DNA from: Achromobacter agilis
Lineage (GTDB): Bacteria; Pseudomonadota; Gammaproteobacteria; Burkholderiales; Burkholderiaceae_B
Length of the DNA: 64,000 bases
Assembly: GCF_900496965.1 (NCBI RefSeq)
Contig: NZ_UFQB01000012.1
Span: 62,001 to 126,000 of the forward strand
Direction: 5' to 3'
Shown here piece after piece: positions 1 to 9,526 of the stretch. The notes beneath the pieces are model-generated. The model was not told the origin of the DNA. It saw only the letters and a list, made by a program, of their open reading frames with translations, and did not search any database. Both the position numbers and the translations under genes were made by a program. Within the stretch, counting starts at the first letter, position 1, and each line of letters begins with the position of its first letter.

Positions 1-1129
1 GCCGCGCCCCGCCCAGCACGTGGTTGTTGATCGCGTCGCGCAGGCCGGGATCTTCGCCCAGCTTGCGGCCCAGCGCCAGCAAGGCGCCTTCCAGATGGCG
101 CGCCAAGGCCGAGTTCTCGTCCGATAGATCGCGCCGCAGGGCCGCGTGGATGTCGTCCCACAGCCCCTGCACGTATTCCTGCACCTTGGGGTGGTCGATC
201 GCGCGCTGCTTCAGCGCCTCGACCTGCTCCGACAGTGCGGGATCGTCCCGCAGGCGCCGGATGTAATTCAGCACCCAGGCCTCGTAGTCGCGCCGCACGG
301 GGTGATCCGGTTCGGACAGCACGTCGCGCAGCTCCTCCACCAGGGCCCGGGCCAGCCGGTCCGCCAGGTTGTCGGCGATGCCGTCCACCGACTTCACCAC
401 GTCCACCGCGGCGATAATGCGCGGCCATTCCTTCTTGGCGAACTTCACCAGCAGGCCCGACGCGCGCGCCTTCACGTCTTCCTCGCCCAGATAGCCGCCC
501 AGCCTTTCCAGCGCGGCGTCCAGCAGCTCCTGGTGCCGCCCGTCGCGGGTCAGCAGGCCCAGCACCTCGCCCGCGGTGTCCGCCGCATCCCAGCGGCGCA
601 GCGTCTTCACCACGAACGCCTGGATCACGCCGCGCACCGCCCGGTCATCCAGCAGGTCCAGCGTCTGCAGCGCCACGTTGCGGGCGCCTTCGCTCAGGAG
701 GTGGGCCTGGCGGGGACGCGCCAGCCAGCGGCTCAAGCGCGCGGCCGGATCGAACACGCGCAGCTTCTCCATCAGTGTGTCCGGGTCCAGGAAATGGTCG
801 CGCACGAACACCGCCAGGTTATCGCCGATGCGGTCCTTGTTGCTGGGAATGATGGCGGTGTGCGGAATGGGCAGGCCCATCGGGCGGCGGAACAGGGCCA
901 CCACCGCGAACCAGTCCGCCAGCGCGCCCACCGTGGCCGCCTCGCAGAACGCCCACACCCAGGCCCAGGCGCCCTGCCCGCCCATGGCGTGGCTGGTGAT
1001 GAAGCCGCCGATCATGGCGGCCAGCAAGGCCAGCGCGGCGATCTTCATGCGCCGCAGCTGCGCGCGGCGCGCATCGGACGCCAGGGCGGAACGCGTCGCG
1101 TAGGCGGCGGGACGGGGCGTGTCTGTCAT
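1..1129 (-). CDS. DUF445 family membrane protein (3' end outside window)
   Basis: The minus-strand frame is open from the ATG at 1129 to the window edge, giving at least 376 residues, so the C-terminus is missing. Near the N-terminus there is a hydrophobic segment (about residues 29-48), then a second one with EAATVGALADWFAVVALF followed by RRPMGLPIPHTAIIP, the hallmark of the DUF445 (YjiN-like) family. The rest is a long charged helical region (LGEEDVKARASGLLVKFAKK). These proteins are inner-membrane anchored and have no established biochemical role. The ATG at 1129 fits the usual family N-terminus. Gene identity is secure; function is unknown. Confidence 0.85.
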   Translation of the reverse strand, partial: MTDTPRPAAYATRSALASDARRAQLRRMKIAALALLAAMIGGFITSHAMGGQGAWAWVWAFCEAATVGALADWFAVVALFRRPMGLPIPHTAIIPSNKDRIGDNLAVFVRDHFLDPDTLMEKLRVFDPAARLSRWLARPRQAHLLSEGARNVALQTLDLLDDRAVRGVIQAFVVKTLRRWDAADTAGEVLGLLTRDGRHQELLDAALERLGGYLGEEDVKARASGLLVKFAKKEWPRIIAAVDVVKSVDGIADNLADRLARALVEELRDVLSEPDHPVRRDYEAWVLNYIRRLRDDPALSEQVEALKQRAIDHPKVQEYVQGLWDDIHAALRRDLSDENSALARHLEGALLALGRKLGEDPGLRDAINNHVLGGAR

Positions 1130-1196
1130 GGGGTCTCCGGCTCGGGATGGACCCAGCATAACAATACCTGCCGGGCGCCGCCCGGGCCGCGCGGCC

Positions 1197-2585
1197 TCAG
1201 CCCAGCGGCGGCAGCATGTTGAACAGCAGGACCATCACCAGGCCGACCACGGACACGATGGACTGCACCACCGAGATCGTCTTGGTGGCTTCGCCCATGG
1301 TCATGCCGAAGGACTCCTTCACCATCCAGAAGCCCGCGTGGTTGGCGTAATTGAAGAACAGCGAACCGCAGCCGATCGACAGCGCGAGCAGCGGCAGGTT
1401 CAGGCCCGGGTCCGCGCCCGCCAGCGGCGCCAGCAGGCCCGCGGCGCCCACGATGCCGACGGTGGCCGAACCGGTGGAAACCGACAGCAGCATGGCGATC
1501 AGCCAGCCCAGGACCAGCGGCGGCAAGGCAAACTGGTGCGTCAGGTGCACGATGGCGTCGCCCACCTTGGCGCTCGTGAGCACCTGCTGGAAGGCGCCGC
1601 CGCCCGCGATGATGAGCATGATGCCGGCGATGGGCTTGAGGCTTTTGCCCAGTGCGTCGCGCAGTTTCTCGGCATCGCCCCCGCGCAGATACACCAAGGT
1701 GACGGCCGCGAACAGGACGCCCAGCAGCATGGCCACCAGCGGGTCGCCCAGGAAGGCGGCGGCGTGCATCGCGGCGGAATCCTTGGGCAGCAGCATCTCG
1801 GCCAGCGCATGCACGAGCATCAGCAGCGCGGGCAGCAAGGCCGCCAGCACGCCCAGGCCCACGCTGGGCGCGCCGCGGCCTTCGGCCTGCTGCCGGGTCG
1901 CGGTGAACTGATCGAGCAAGGCCTCGTCCGGACGGGTCGTCATGCGCGGCGAAATGAAGGCGCCATACAGCGGGCCGCCGAAGATCATGGCGGGCAGCGC
2001 GGCGATGAAGCCGTAGATCATGGTCGGGCCGACCGTGGTCTTGAGGGTGGCGATCGCCGTCAGGGGGCCAGGGTGCGGCGGCACCATGCCGTGCATCGCC
2101 GCCAGCGCGGAAATCACCGGCACGCCCACATACACATAGGCCGACCCCTTGAAACGCTCCTGGCTTTCAAGCTTGCGCGCCACGCTGAAGATCAGCGGCA
2201 GCATCACCACCAGGCCCACCTCGAAAAACATCGGAATGCCGATGACGAACGCCACCAGCGTCATGGCCCACGGAATCAGGCGGGCCGAGGTATGGCGCAG
2301 GATGGCATTGGCCAGGCGCTCCGTGGTGCCGGAATCGGCCAGGATCTTGCCCAGCATGGCGCCGAGCGCGATCACCACGCCCACCGCGCCCAGAGTCTTG
2401 CCGGCGCCGTTGGTCAGGTTCTTGACGATGGCCGACGGTTCCATGCCGGTGGCGAAACCGACGCCGATGGACACGATCAGCAGCGCCAGCAATGGATGCA
2501 TGCGGATGCGCGAGACGATGAGCGCCACCAGCACGAGGACGCTCGCCAGGGCGGTGAGCAGCAGTTGGATGTCGAACGAAGACAT
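1197..2585 (-). CDS. GntP family gluconate/organic acid:H+ symporter
   Basis: A 462-residue, very hydrophobic protein with about 12 membrane spans, typical of the GntP family (E. coli GntP, GntT, DsdX), which imports gluconate or related hydroxy and amino acids with protons. Family features seen are the N-terminal SRIRMHPLLALLIVSIGVG, the TNGAGKTLGAVGVVIALGAMLGKILADSG block and the C-terminal NYANHAGFWMVKESFGMT block. The frame is open further upstream, but that would run into the LysR gene; the ATG at 2585 begins the conserved hydrophobic N-terminus. It lies 107 bp downstream of, and in the same direction as, the LysR gene and may be co-transcribed with it or controlled by it. The substrate cannot be read from sequence. 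Confidence 0.88.
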   Translation of the reverse strand: MSSFDIQLLLTALASVLVLVALIVSRIRMHPLLALLIVSIGVGFATGMEPSAIVKNLTNGAGKTLGAVGVVIALGAMLGKILADSGTTERLANAILRHTSARLIPWAMTLVAFVIGIPMFFEVGLVVMLPLIFSVARKLESQERFKGSAYVYVGVPVISALAAMHGMVPPHPGPLTAIATLKTTVGPTMIYGFIAALPAMIFGGPLYGAFISPRMTTRPDEALLDQFTATRQQAEGRGAPSVGLGVLAALLPALLMLVHALAEMLLPKDSAAMHAAAFLGDPLVAMLLGVLFAAVTLVYLRGGDAEKLRDALGKSLKPIAGIMLIIAGGGAFQQVLTSAKVGDAIVHLTHQFALPPLVLGWLIAMLLSVSTGSATVGIVGAAGLLAPLAGADPGLNLPLLALSIGCGSLFFNYANHAGFWMVKESFGMTMGEATKTISVVQSIVSVVGLVMVLLFNMLPPLG

Positions 2586-2692
2586 AGTCGGGCCTGGAAA
2601 AAGCGGGCGGGGCGTCGCCAGCCTGCGGCTGGCCGCCATGATGAAAACGGATTTTATTCCCGTGAAGCTGAACGCCCAGTCAGGAAAGGCGC

Positions 2693-3622
2693 CTAGCCTG
2701 CCGCCTCCAGGAGCCCCGGCCTGCCTTCGTGGCGGGCCTGGGCGCGCTCCAGGATGAATTCGATGATCATCGAAATCGCCCGCGGATGATGCCGGTTCGG
2801 CATGTACAGCATGTACATGCCGCGCCCGAAGATGCTGAGCCGCCATTGCGTCAGCGCGGCCTGCAAGTCGCCGCGGGCAAGATCCTCGTGGACGACGTAG
2901 TCCGGCACGATGCCCACGCCCAATCCGGCGCGGATCGCGTCACGCAGGAAGGCATAGTTGCGCGAAATCACGGTGGGTTCCAGCACCACGTGCTGCCGGG
3001 GCTGGCCGCCGTAATACGCGGACAGGCGCAGCGGACGGCCGATGACCGCGGCGCTGATGATCGGACGGCCCGCCAGGTCTTCCGGACGCTGGGGCAGGCC
3101 CCGGGCGGCGGCGTAGGCCTGGGACGCGCAAGCCACGTAGCGGACCTGGCCCAGCTCGCGCGCCACCAGGTTCTGCGGGGGCTCGGACATGATGCGCACC
3201 GCGATATCCACCTCGTCTCGCAGCAGGTCGTCGACGCTGTTCTCGAACAGCACGTCCAGCACGATGTCCGGATAGGCCTGCTTGAATTCCAGCAGCCAGG
3301 GCGTCATCACGAACTGGCCGTAGCCGCTGGGCACGCTCAGGCGGACCTTGCCCTGCGGCGTCTTTCCCAGCGTTTCGACCGACTCGCGGGCGGCGGCGAG
3401 TTCGTCCTGGATGCTGCGGCCATGGCGGTACAGCTTCAGTCCGATTTCAGTGGGTTCGACGCGCCGCGTCGTGCGCCGCACCAGCTGCATTCCAACGGAG
3501 CGTTCCAGCTGGCTCAGGTGGTAGCTGACGTTGGCGCGCGTCATTTTCAGGCGGCGCGCGGCCTCGCTCAGGTTGCCGGCATCCAGGATCTCCACCAGCA
3601 AGGTCAGCGATTTGGTGTCCAT
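2693..3622 (-). CDS. LysR-family transcriptional regulator
   Basis: 309 residues, the standard LysR length. The N-terminal winged helix-turn-helix is clear (EAARRLKMTRANVSYHLSQL, about residues 20-39), followed by the LysR substrate-binding domain (GKVRLSVPSGYGQFVMTPWL, then DIAVRIMSEPP). It is divergent from the beta-oxidation operon starting at 3831 and sits upstream of the GntP permease, so either or both are plausible targets. The 208-bp divergent region carries three spaced TGTCAA elements that could be its operators. The effector is unknown. Confidence 0.9.
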   Translation of the reverse strand: MDTKSLTLLVEILDAGNLSEAARRLKMTRANVSYHLSQLERSVGMQLVRRTTRRVEPTEIGLKLYRHGRSIQDELAAARESVETLGKTPQGKVRLSVPSGYGQFVMTPWLLEFKQAYPDIVLDVLFENSVDDLLRDEVDIAVRIMSEPPQNLVARELGQVRYVACASQAYAAARGLPQRPEDLAGRPIISAAVIGRPLRLSAYYGGQPRQHVVLEPTVISRNYAFLRDAIRAGLGVGIVPDYVVHEDLARGDLQAALTQWRLSIFGRGMYMLYMPNRHHPRAISMIIEFILERAQARHEGRPGLLEAAG

Positions 3623-3658
3623 GCCGTGTCTCCCCCATCAGGCGCCGTTGCGAGCGAT

Positions 3659-3705
3659 TGTCAAAATTTTTTATCCGTAGTGTCAATTATAGATGCCATT
3701 GTCAA
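3659..3705. promoter_or_regulatory. Three spaced TGTCAA direct repeats in divergent promoter region
   Basis: TGTCAA occurs at 3659-3664, 3681-3686 and 3700-3705, i.e. at 22- and 19-bp intervals (about two helical turns), in an AT-rich stretch between the LysR gene and the beta-oxidation operon. This arrangement suits a regulator binding one face of the DNA, most simply the adjacent LysR protein. Inference only; chance occurrence in AT-rich DNA is possible. Confidence 0.35.
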
Positions 3706-3738
3706 GACATATTTACTGAGAAAGAATAAAGCCATAAG

Positions 3739-3763
3739 AAAAGGCGGGCCGCCCTGGCCCGCC
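3739..3763 (-). terminator. GC-rich hairpin with T-tract on the minus strand
   Basis: GGCGGGCC (3743-3750) and GGCCCGCC (3756-3763) form a perfect 8-bp stem with a 5-nt loop. On the minus strand it is followed by TTTTCTT, so it looks like an intrinsic terminator for leftward transcription, although no leftward gene lies upstream of it. It may stop antisense transcription out of the fadB-like gene, or act in the 5' leader of the rightward operon. Confidence 0.4.
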
Positions 3764-3830
3764 AGGCGCCGCCGTTGCCGCCCCGGTCCCCGGGGCGCGC
3801 GCGCGGCGAACCCTGACGGAGACACTGTCC

Positions 3831-5954
3831 ATGACAGACAGCGCAAGCACCGGCGCCGCCCTCGCGCGCCGCTATGAAGACGTACTTGTCATCACCATCG
3901 ACCATCCGCCGGTCAATGCGCTGAGCGCCGCCGTGCGCGCCGACCTGGCTGCGGCCGTCCGCGACGCCCAGGCGGACCCGCAAGTGCGCGCCATCGTGCT
4001 GACCGGCGCCGGGAGGAACTTCATCGCCGGCGCCGACATCCGCGAATTCGGCAAACCGCCGCAACCGCCCATCCTGCCCAACCTCTGCAACCAAATCGAA
4101 GCCAGCGCCAAGCCCGTGGTGGCCGTGCTGCACGGCGCCGCGCTGGGCGGCGGGCTGGAAGTGGCGCTGGCCGCGCATTACCGCGTCGCGCTGCCGGGCG
4201 CCAGGCTGGGGCTGCCCGAGGTGACGCTGGGCCTGTTGCCGGGCGCGGGCGGCACGCAGCGCGCGCCGCGCCTCATGGGCGCGCAGGCCGCCCTGGACCT
4301 GATGCTGTCGGGCAAGCACCTGAGCGCCGAGGAAGCCCTCGACGCCGGGCTGGTAGACAGCCTGGCCAGCGAAAGCGATGCGCTCGATGCCGGCCTGGCC
4401 TACGCCCGCCAGTTGCTGGCCCTGCGCGGTGGTCCGCGCCGCACCCGCGACGCAACCGCCGCGCTGGCGGACAAGCCGGCCGCCCTGGCCGCGACGGATG
4501 CCGCCGCCGACCGCGTGGCGCGGACGAGCCGCGGCCTGTTTTCGCCCGCCAGGATTGTCGAGGCCGTGCGCGCCGCCATCGAACTGCCCTTCGACGAAGG
4601 CCTGGGTGTCGAACGCGCGCTGTTCCTCCAATGCCTGGACAGCCCGCAACGGGCGGGGCTGGTGCACGCCTTCTTCGCGGAGCGCGAAACCGCCAAGATC
4701 CCCGAACTGAAGCAGGCCCGGCCGCGCGGCGTGGAACGTGTCGGCATCGTCGGCGGCGGCACCATGGGCGCCGGCATCGCCGTGGCGGTGCTGGATGCCG
4801 GGCTGCCCGTGGTGATGGTGGAACAGGACGACGCCGCCCTGGAACGCGGCCGCGCCCGCGTTGCGCACGTGTATGACCTGCTCGTCGATAAAGGACGCAT
4901 GCGCGCGGACGAGCGCGCCGCGCGCCTGGCGCGATTCACGGGCTCGACCCACTACGACGCGCTGGCCGACGCCGACCTGATCATCGAAGCCATCTTCGAA
5001 GACATGGACGCCAAGCTCGCCGTCTTCGCGCAGCTCGACCGCGTGGCCAAGCCGGGCGCGGTGCTGGCCACCAACACCTCGTACCTGGACGTGGACCGCA
5101 TCGCGGCCGCCACGCGCGGCCCCGCCGACGTGCTGGGCCTGCACTTCTTCTCGCCCGCCAACGTCATGAAACTGCTGGAAGTCGTGGTGGGCCGGCAGAC
5201 CGCGCCGGACACCGCCGCCACCGGCTTCGAATTCGCGCGCAAGCTGCGCAAGATCCCGGTGCGCGCAGGCGTGTGCGACGGCTTCATCGGCAACCGCATC
5301 CTGGCCGCGTACCGGCAGGCCGCGGACATGATGATGGAAGACGGCGCCTCGCCGTACGACATCGACGCCGCGGTGCGCGCCTTCGGCTACCCGATGGGCC
5401 CCTACCAGATGATGGACCTCGCGGGCGGCGACATCGGCTGGGCGACGCGCAAGCGCCGCGCTCCCACCCGCGACCCTGCGCTGCGCTACGTGCAGATCGC
5501 CGACCGCCTGTGCGAACGCGGCTGGTTCGGCCAGAAGACCGGCCGCGGCTATTACCTCTACCCCGACGGCGCGCGCCAGGGCCAGCAGGATCCCGACGTG
5601 CTCGCGATCATCGACGCCGAGCGCCTGCGCGCGGGGGTACGGCCGCGCCCTTACACGCAAGAGGAGATCCAGCGCCGCTATCTCGCCGCCATGATCAACG
5701 AAGCGGCCAACGTGCTGCGCCAGGGCATCGCGCTGCGCCCGTCCGACATCGACGTGGTGGCGCTGTCCGGCTATGGCTTTCCGCGCTACCGCGGCGGGCC
5801 GCTGCACTACGCGGACAGCGTGGGCCTGCCGGCCATTCTGGCCGATCTGCGCGAGTACGCGAAGGAAGACCCGGCGTTCTGGACGCCTTCGCCGCTGCTC
5901 GTCGAGCTGGCCGGCGCCGGCCGCGATTTCACCAGCCTGAACCGGGCTGCCTGA
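3831..5954 (+). CDS. Bifunctional enoyl-CoA hydratase / 3-hydroxyacyl-CoA dehydrogenase (FadB/FadJ/PimF type)
   Basis: 707 residues in the usual fusion order. The N-terminal crotonase domain has the oxyanion motif [10 protein letters not shown] (65-74) and both catalytic glutamates (GGGLE, E110; GLPEV, E130). The central NAD-binding domain starts at [12 protein letters not shown] (about 304-315), and [15 protein letters not shown] supplies the catalytic His. It would hydrate a 2-enoyl-CoA and oxidise the product to 3-ketoacyl-CoA. ACGGAG lies 8 bp before the ATG. It is the first gene of an operon with thiolase, acyl-CoA dehydrogenase pair and CoA-transferase, an assembly resembling the pim operon for dicarboxylate degradation in Rhodopseudomonas. 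Chain specificity is inferred from that context only. Confidence 0.92.
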   Translation: MTDSASTGAALARRYEDVLVITIDHPPVNALSAAVRADLAAAVRDAQADPQVRAIVLTGAGRNFIAGADIREFGKPPQPPILPNLCNQIEASAKPVVAVLHGAALGGGLEVALAAHYRVALPGARLGLPEVTLGLLPGAGGTQRAPRLMGAQAALDLMLSGKHLSAEEALDAGLVDSLASESDALDAGLAYARQLLALRGGPRRTRDATAALADKPAALAATDAAADRVARTSRGLFSPARIVEAVRAAIELPFDEGLGVERALFLQCLDSPQRAGLVHAFFAERETAKIPELKQARPRGVERVGIVGGGTMGAGIAVAVLDAGLPVVMVEQDDAALERGRARVAHVYDLLVDKGRMRADERAARLARFTGSTHYDALADADLIIEAIFEDMDAKLAVFAQLDRVAKPGAVLATNTSYLDVDRIAAATRGPADVLGLHFFSPANVMKLLEVVVGRQTAPDTAATGFEFARKLRKIPVRAGVCDGFIGNRILAAYRQAADMMMEDGASPYDIDAAVRAFGYPMGPYQMMDLAGGDIGWATRKRRAPTRDPALRYVQIADRLCERGWFGQKTGRGYYLYPDGARQGQQDPDVLAIIDAERLRAGVRPRPYTQEEIQRRYLAAMINEAANVLRQGIALRPSDIDVVALSGYGFPRYRGGPLHYADSVGLPAILADLREYAKEDPAFWTPSPLLVELAGAGRDFTSLNRAA

Positions 5955-5980
5955 TTCTCCCAACCTCCACAGGTCACTTC

Positions 5981-7162
5981 ATGCGCGAAGCCGTTATCGT
6001 CTCTACCGCCCGCACGCCCATCACCAAGGCCGGGCGCGGCGAATTCAACCTGATCGCCGGCCCGACGCTGGCCGCGCACGCCGTGCGCGCCGCGGTCGAA
6101 CGCGCCGGCGTGGATCCGGCGCTGATCGAGGACGCCATCATCGGCTGCGGCTACCCCGAGGGCGCCACCGGCCGCAATATCGGCCGCCAGGCCGTGGTCC
6201 GCGCCGGCCTGCCGCTGAGCGTGGGCGGCGCGACCGTCAACCGCTACTGCGCGTCGGGATTGCAGGCCATCGCCACCGCCGCCAGCCGCATCGTCATGGA
6301 CGGCGCGCCCGCGATGATCGCGGGCGGCGTGGAATGCGTATCGCAGATCCGCACCCGCGACGACGGCGTCAGCGGCATGGATCCGTGGATCGTGGCCAAT
6401 AAGCCCGAGCTGTATCTGCCCATGATCGAAACCGCCGACATCGTCGCCGCCCGCTACGGCATCAGCCGCGAGGCCCAGGACCGTTACGCGGCGCAAAGCC
6501 AGGCGCGCACCGAGGCCGCGCAGGCCGCCGGCCGCTACCGCGAAGAGCTCATCGCCGTCACCACCACCATGTCCGTCACCGACCGGGCGACCGGCGCCGT
6601 GAGCGAACGCGAGGTGACGGTGGACCAGGACACCTGCAACCGCCCCGGCACGACCTACGACGCCCTGGCCGCGCTGGCGCCGGTGCGAGGCCCCGGCCAG
6701 TTCGTCACGGCGGGCAACGCCTCGCAGCTGTCCGACGGCGCCGCGGCCTGCGTGCTGATGGAAGCCACTGAAGCGCAACGCGCCGGCATCGCGCCGCTGG
6801 GCGCGTTCCGCGGCCTGGCCGTGGCCGGCTGCGAGCCCGACGAGATGGGTATCGGGCCGGTCTACGCCGTTCCCAAACTGCTGGCCCGGCACGGCCTGAG
6901 CGTGCAGGACATCGACCTCTGGGAACTCAACGAAGCCTTTGCGTCGCAGGCCCTGTACTGCCAGGAAAAGCTGGGCATCCCGATGGACCGCCTGAACGTG
7001 GACGGCGGGGCGATCGCGCTCGGCCATCCGTTCGGCGTCACCGGCGCCCGCCTGGCCGGCCACGTGCTGATCGAAGGCCGCCGCCGCGGCGCCCGCTACG
7101 CCGTCGTGACGATGTGCGTGGGCGGCGGCATGGGCGCGGCCGGACTGTTTGAAATCTATTGA
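5981..7162 (+). CDS. Acetyl-CoA C-acyltransferase (thiolase, PimB/FadA type)
   Basis: 393 residues, the normal thiolase length. The acyl-accepting Cys90 lies in [11 protein letters not shown]; the C-terminal catalytic pair is His349 ([11 protein letters not shown]) and Cys379 ([12 protein letters not shown]). It would cleave the 3-ketoacyl-CoA made by the preceding enzyme into acetyl-CoA and a shortened acyl-CoA. The chosen ATG starts the family-typical [13 protein letters not shown]; 26 bp separate it from the upstream stop. Its stop codon lies 14 bp before the next gene's ATG, consistent with one transcript. Confidence 0.93.
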   Translation: MREAVIVSTARTPITKAGRGEFNLIAGPTLAAHAVRAAVERAGVDPALIEDAIIGCGYPEGATGRNIGRQAVVRAGLPLSVGGATVNRYCASGLQAIATAASRIVMDGAPAMIAGGVECVSQIRTRDDGVSGMDPWIVANKPELYLPMIETADIVAARYGISREAQDRYAAQSQARTEAAQAAGRYREELIAVTTTMSVTDRATGAVSEREVTVDQDTCNRPGTTYDALAALAPVRGPGQFVTAGNASQLSDGAAACVLMEATEAQRAGIAPLGAFRGLAVAGCEPDEMGIGPVYAVPKLLARHGLSVQDIDLWELNEAFASQALYCQEKLGIPMDRLNVDGGAIALGHPFGVTGARLAGHVLIEGRRRGARYAVVTMCVGGGMGAAGLFEIY

Positions 7163-7176
7163 GTACGAGAGCATCC

Positions 7177-8373
7177 ATGGATCTGAATTTCACTCCCGAA
7201 GAAGAGGCGTTCCGCGCCGAGGTGCGCGCCTTCCTGGCCGCCGAACTGCCCGAGGCCCTGGCACGCAAAGTGCGCGAGCACCGGCATCTCGCCAAGGCCG
7301 ACATGGAAGCGTGGCACGCCATCCTGAACGCGCGCGGCTGGCTCGCGAGCCACTGGCCGGCGGAATACGGCGGCACGGGCTGGACGGCGGTCCAGAAGTT
7401 TATTTTCGAGAACGAATGCGCCCTGGCCCATGCGCCGCGCATCGTGCCGTTCGGACTGAGCATGCTGGGCCCGGTCCTGATCAAGTATGGCAACGAAGCG
7501 CAGAAGCGCTATTGGCTGCCGCGCATCCTGGACGGTTCCGACTGGTGGTGCCAGGGCTATTCCGAGCCCGGCGCGGGTTCGGACCTGGCTTCGCTCAAGA
7601 CCGCCGCGGTGCGCGACGGCGACGACTACATCGTCAACGGCCAGAAGACCTGGACCACGCTGGGCCAGCACGCCAATATGATCTTCTGCCTGGTGCGCAC
7701 CCGCAGCGAGGGCAAGCCCCAGGAGGGCATCAGCTTCCTGCTCATCGACATGGACACGCCGGGCATCGAAGTGCGCCCCATCATTACCCTGGACGGCGAG
7801 CACGAGGTCAACGAGGTGTTCTTCTCCGATGTGCGCGTGCCCGCGGCCAACCTGGTGGGCGAAGAGAACCGCGGCTGGTCCTGCGCCAAGTACCTGCTGA
7901 CCTACGAGCGCACCAATATCGCCGGCGTGGGCCTGTCGACCGCCGCGCTCCAGCAGCTCAAGGCCGTGGCGGCGCGCCAGCGCAAAAACGGCAAGCCGCT
8001 GGCGCAGGACCCGGCGTTCGCGGCAAGGCTGGCGCGCGTCGAGATCGAGCTCGACAACATGCGCGTCACCAATCTGCGGGTGCTGGCGGCCGCCGCTCAC
8101 GGCGGCGCGCCCGGCGCCGAGAGCTCGATGCTGAAGATCCGCGGCACCCAGATCCGCCAGGAGATCTCGGCACTGAACCGCCGCGCCATGGGCATCTACG
8201 CGCGGCCTTATGTGGCGCAAGCGCTGGAAGACGGCTACGCCGGCCCGCGCATCGGCCCGGAAGGCGCCGACAGCGCCGCCGCTCAGTACTTCAATAACCG
8301 CAAGCTGTCGATCTTCGGCGGCTCGAACGAAATCCAGAAGAACATCATCTCGAAGATGATCCTGGGACTGTAA
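7177..8373 (+). CDS. Acyl-CoA dehydrogenase, large subunit (PimC-like)
   Basis: 398 residues from the ATG at 7177; an in-frame TTG at 7159 would overlap the thiolase stop and add six residues, but the family N-terminus is MDLNFTPEEEAFRAEVR. Flavin/substrate motifs are GYSEPGAGSDLASLKT and IVNGQKTWTT. The C-terminal FGGSNEIQKNIISKMILGL has Gly where classic homotetrameric enzymes carry the catalytic Glu of YEGT; I read this as consistent with two-subunit acyl-CoA dehydrogenases such as PimC/PimD. It makes the first oxidation of the beta-oxidation cycle, passing electrons to ETF. It is immediately followed by its presumed partner subunit. Confidence 0.9.
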   Translation: MDLNFTPEEEAFRAEVRAFLAAELPEALARKVREHRHLAKADMEAWHAILNARGWLASHWPAEYGGTGWTAVQKFIFENECALAHAPRIVPFGLSMLGPVLIKYGNEAQKRYWLPRILDGSDWWCQGYSEPGAGSDLASLKTAAVRDGDDYIVNGQKTWTTLGQHANMIFCLVRTRSEGKPQEGISFLLIDMDTPGIEVRPIITLDGEHEVNEVFFSDVRVPAANLVGEENRGWSCAKYLLTYERTNIAGVGLSTAALQQLKAVAARQRKNGKPLAQDPAFAARLARVEIELDNMRVTNLRVLAAAAHGGAPGAESSMLKIRGTQIRQEISALNRRAMGIYARPYVAQALEDGYAGPRIGPEGADSAAAQYFNNRKLSIFGGSNEIQKNIISKMILGL

Positions 8374-8385
8374 GGAAACACCCCC

Positions 8386-9522
8386 ATGAATTTCGACCAT
8401 ACCGAAGACCGGCGCATGCTGTCGGACATGTTGAAACGCTTCGGGGCCGAGCAGTACGGCTTCGCGGTGCGCGACCGCATCGCGCGTTCGCCGGAAGGCT
8501 ACAGCGCGGAGTTCTGGCAACGCTATGCCGAACTCGGCGCCATTGCCGCGCTGTTCGGCGAAGCGGACGGCGGGCTGGGAGGATCGGGCTTCGATATCGC
8601 CGTCGTATTCGAGGCCCTGGGCCGGGCGCTGGTCGTCGAGCCCTTTCTCGATGCGCTGATCGCGGGCGACGCGATCGCCGCAGCCGGCACGCCGGCGCAG
8701 AAGGCCGTGCTGGCCGACCTGCTGGCCGGCGCCGCCATCGTTTCGCTGGCCCATGCCGAACCCCAGGCCGGCGACGAGCTGGCGCGGGTCGAAACACGCG
8801 CGCGGCCCGACGGCGACGGCTGGCGGCTGGACGGCTTCAAGGCCGTGGTGGCGCAGGCCGAACATGCCGGGCTGTTCGTCGTGTCGGCGCGCACGGAGGG
8901 CGACGACGCCGACCCCGAAGGCATTTCACTGTTCCTGGTGCCCGCCGGCACCCCGGGCCTGCAGGTGCAGGGCTATCCCTTGATCGACGGCGGCCGCGCC
9001 GGCGACCTGGCGCTGTCCGGCGCGAGGGTCGGCGCCGAGGCCCTGCTGGGCCGCCCCGGCGCAGGCCATGCCGTGCTGGAACGCAGCGTCGGCAAAGGCC
9101 TGCTGGCGCTGTGCGCCGAGGCCGTCGGCGCCATGGACGCCGCCCGCGACGCCACCCTGGAATACCTGCAGACGCGCAAGCAGTTCGGCGTGCCGATCGG
9201 CCGCTTCCAGGCCTTGCAGCACCGCATGGCCGATGTGCTCCTGGAGATCGAGCAGGCGCGCTCTGCCGTCATCACCGCCGCCGCGCAGCTCGGCCATGCC
9301 GACCGCGCCACGCGCGAACGCGCGCTATCGGCCGCCAAGCACACCATCGGCCGCGTGGGCACGCTGGTGGCCGAAGAATGCATCCAGCTGCATGGCGGGA
9401 TCGGCATGACCTGGGAACTGCCCCTGGCCCACTATGCCAAGCGCCTGGTCATGATCGACCATCAACTGGGCGACGAGGATCACCACCTGGCCCGTTTCAT
9501 CGCTCTGGCCCCACAGGAGTAA
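8386..9522 (+). CDS. Acyl-CoA dehydrogenase, small subunit (PimD-like)
   Basis: 378 residues with acyl-CoA dehydrogenase N-, middle and C-terminal domains, including the dimer/FAD motif RKQFGVPIGRFQALQHRMAD and QLHGGIGMTWELPLAHYAKR. The N-terminus (MNFDHTEDRRMLSDMLKRF) is that of the PimD-type partner found beside PimC-type subunits. It starts 12 bp after the large subunit with AAGGA as ribosome site, so stoichiometric translation is likely. Together the two probably form one heteromeric dehydrogenase acting on the CoA ester supplied by the downstream CoA-transferase. Confidence 0.88.
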   Translation: MNFDHTEDRRMLSDMLKRFGAEQYGFAVRDRIARSPEGYSAEFWQRYAELGAIAALFGEADGGLGGSGFDIAVVFEALGRALVVEPFLDALIAGDAIAAAGTPAQKAVLADLLAGAAIVSLAHAEPQAGDELARVETRARPDGDGWRLDGFKAVVAQAEHAGLFVVSARTEGDDADPEGISLFLVPAGTPGLQVQGYPLIDGGRAGDLALSGARVGAEALLGRPGAGHAVLERSVGKGLLALCAEAVGAMDAARDATLEYLQTRKQFGVPIGRFQALQHRMADVLLEIEQARSAVITAAAQLGHADRATRERALSAAKHTIGRVGTLVAEECIQLHGGIGMTWELPLAHYAKRLVMIDHQLGDEDHHLARFIALAPQE

Positions 9523-9526
9523 CGCC

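Noticed and set aside
146..1222. Plus-strand frame of 358 codons at the window start
   Set aside because: It is the shadow of the DUF445 gene, which is open to the window edge on the minus strand.
2586..2846. Upstream extension of the GntP gene
   Set aside because: It would overlap the LysR coding sequence and adds non-conserved Pro/Arg-rich residues; the ATG at 2585 starts the family N-terminus.
3702..5963. 753-codon minus-strand frame opposite the fadB-like gene
   Set aside because: Same antisense effect of high GC; no recognisable domain, and the plus-strand gene has full catalytic motifs.
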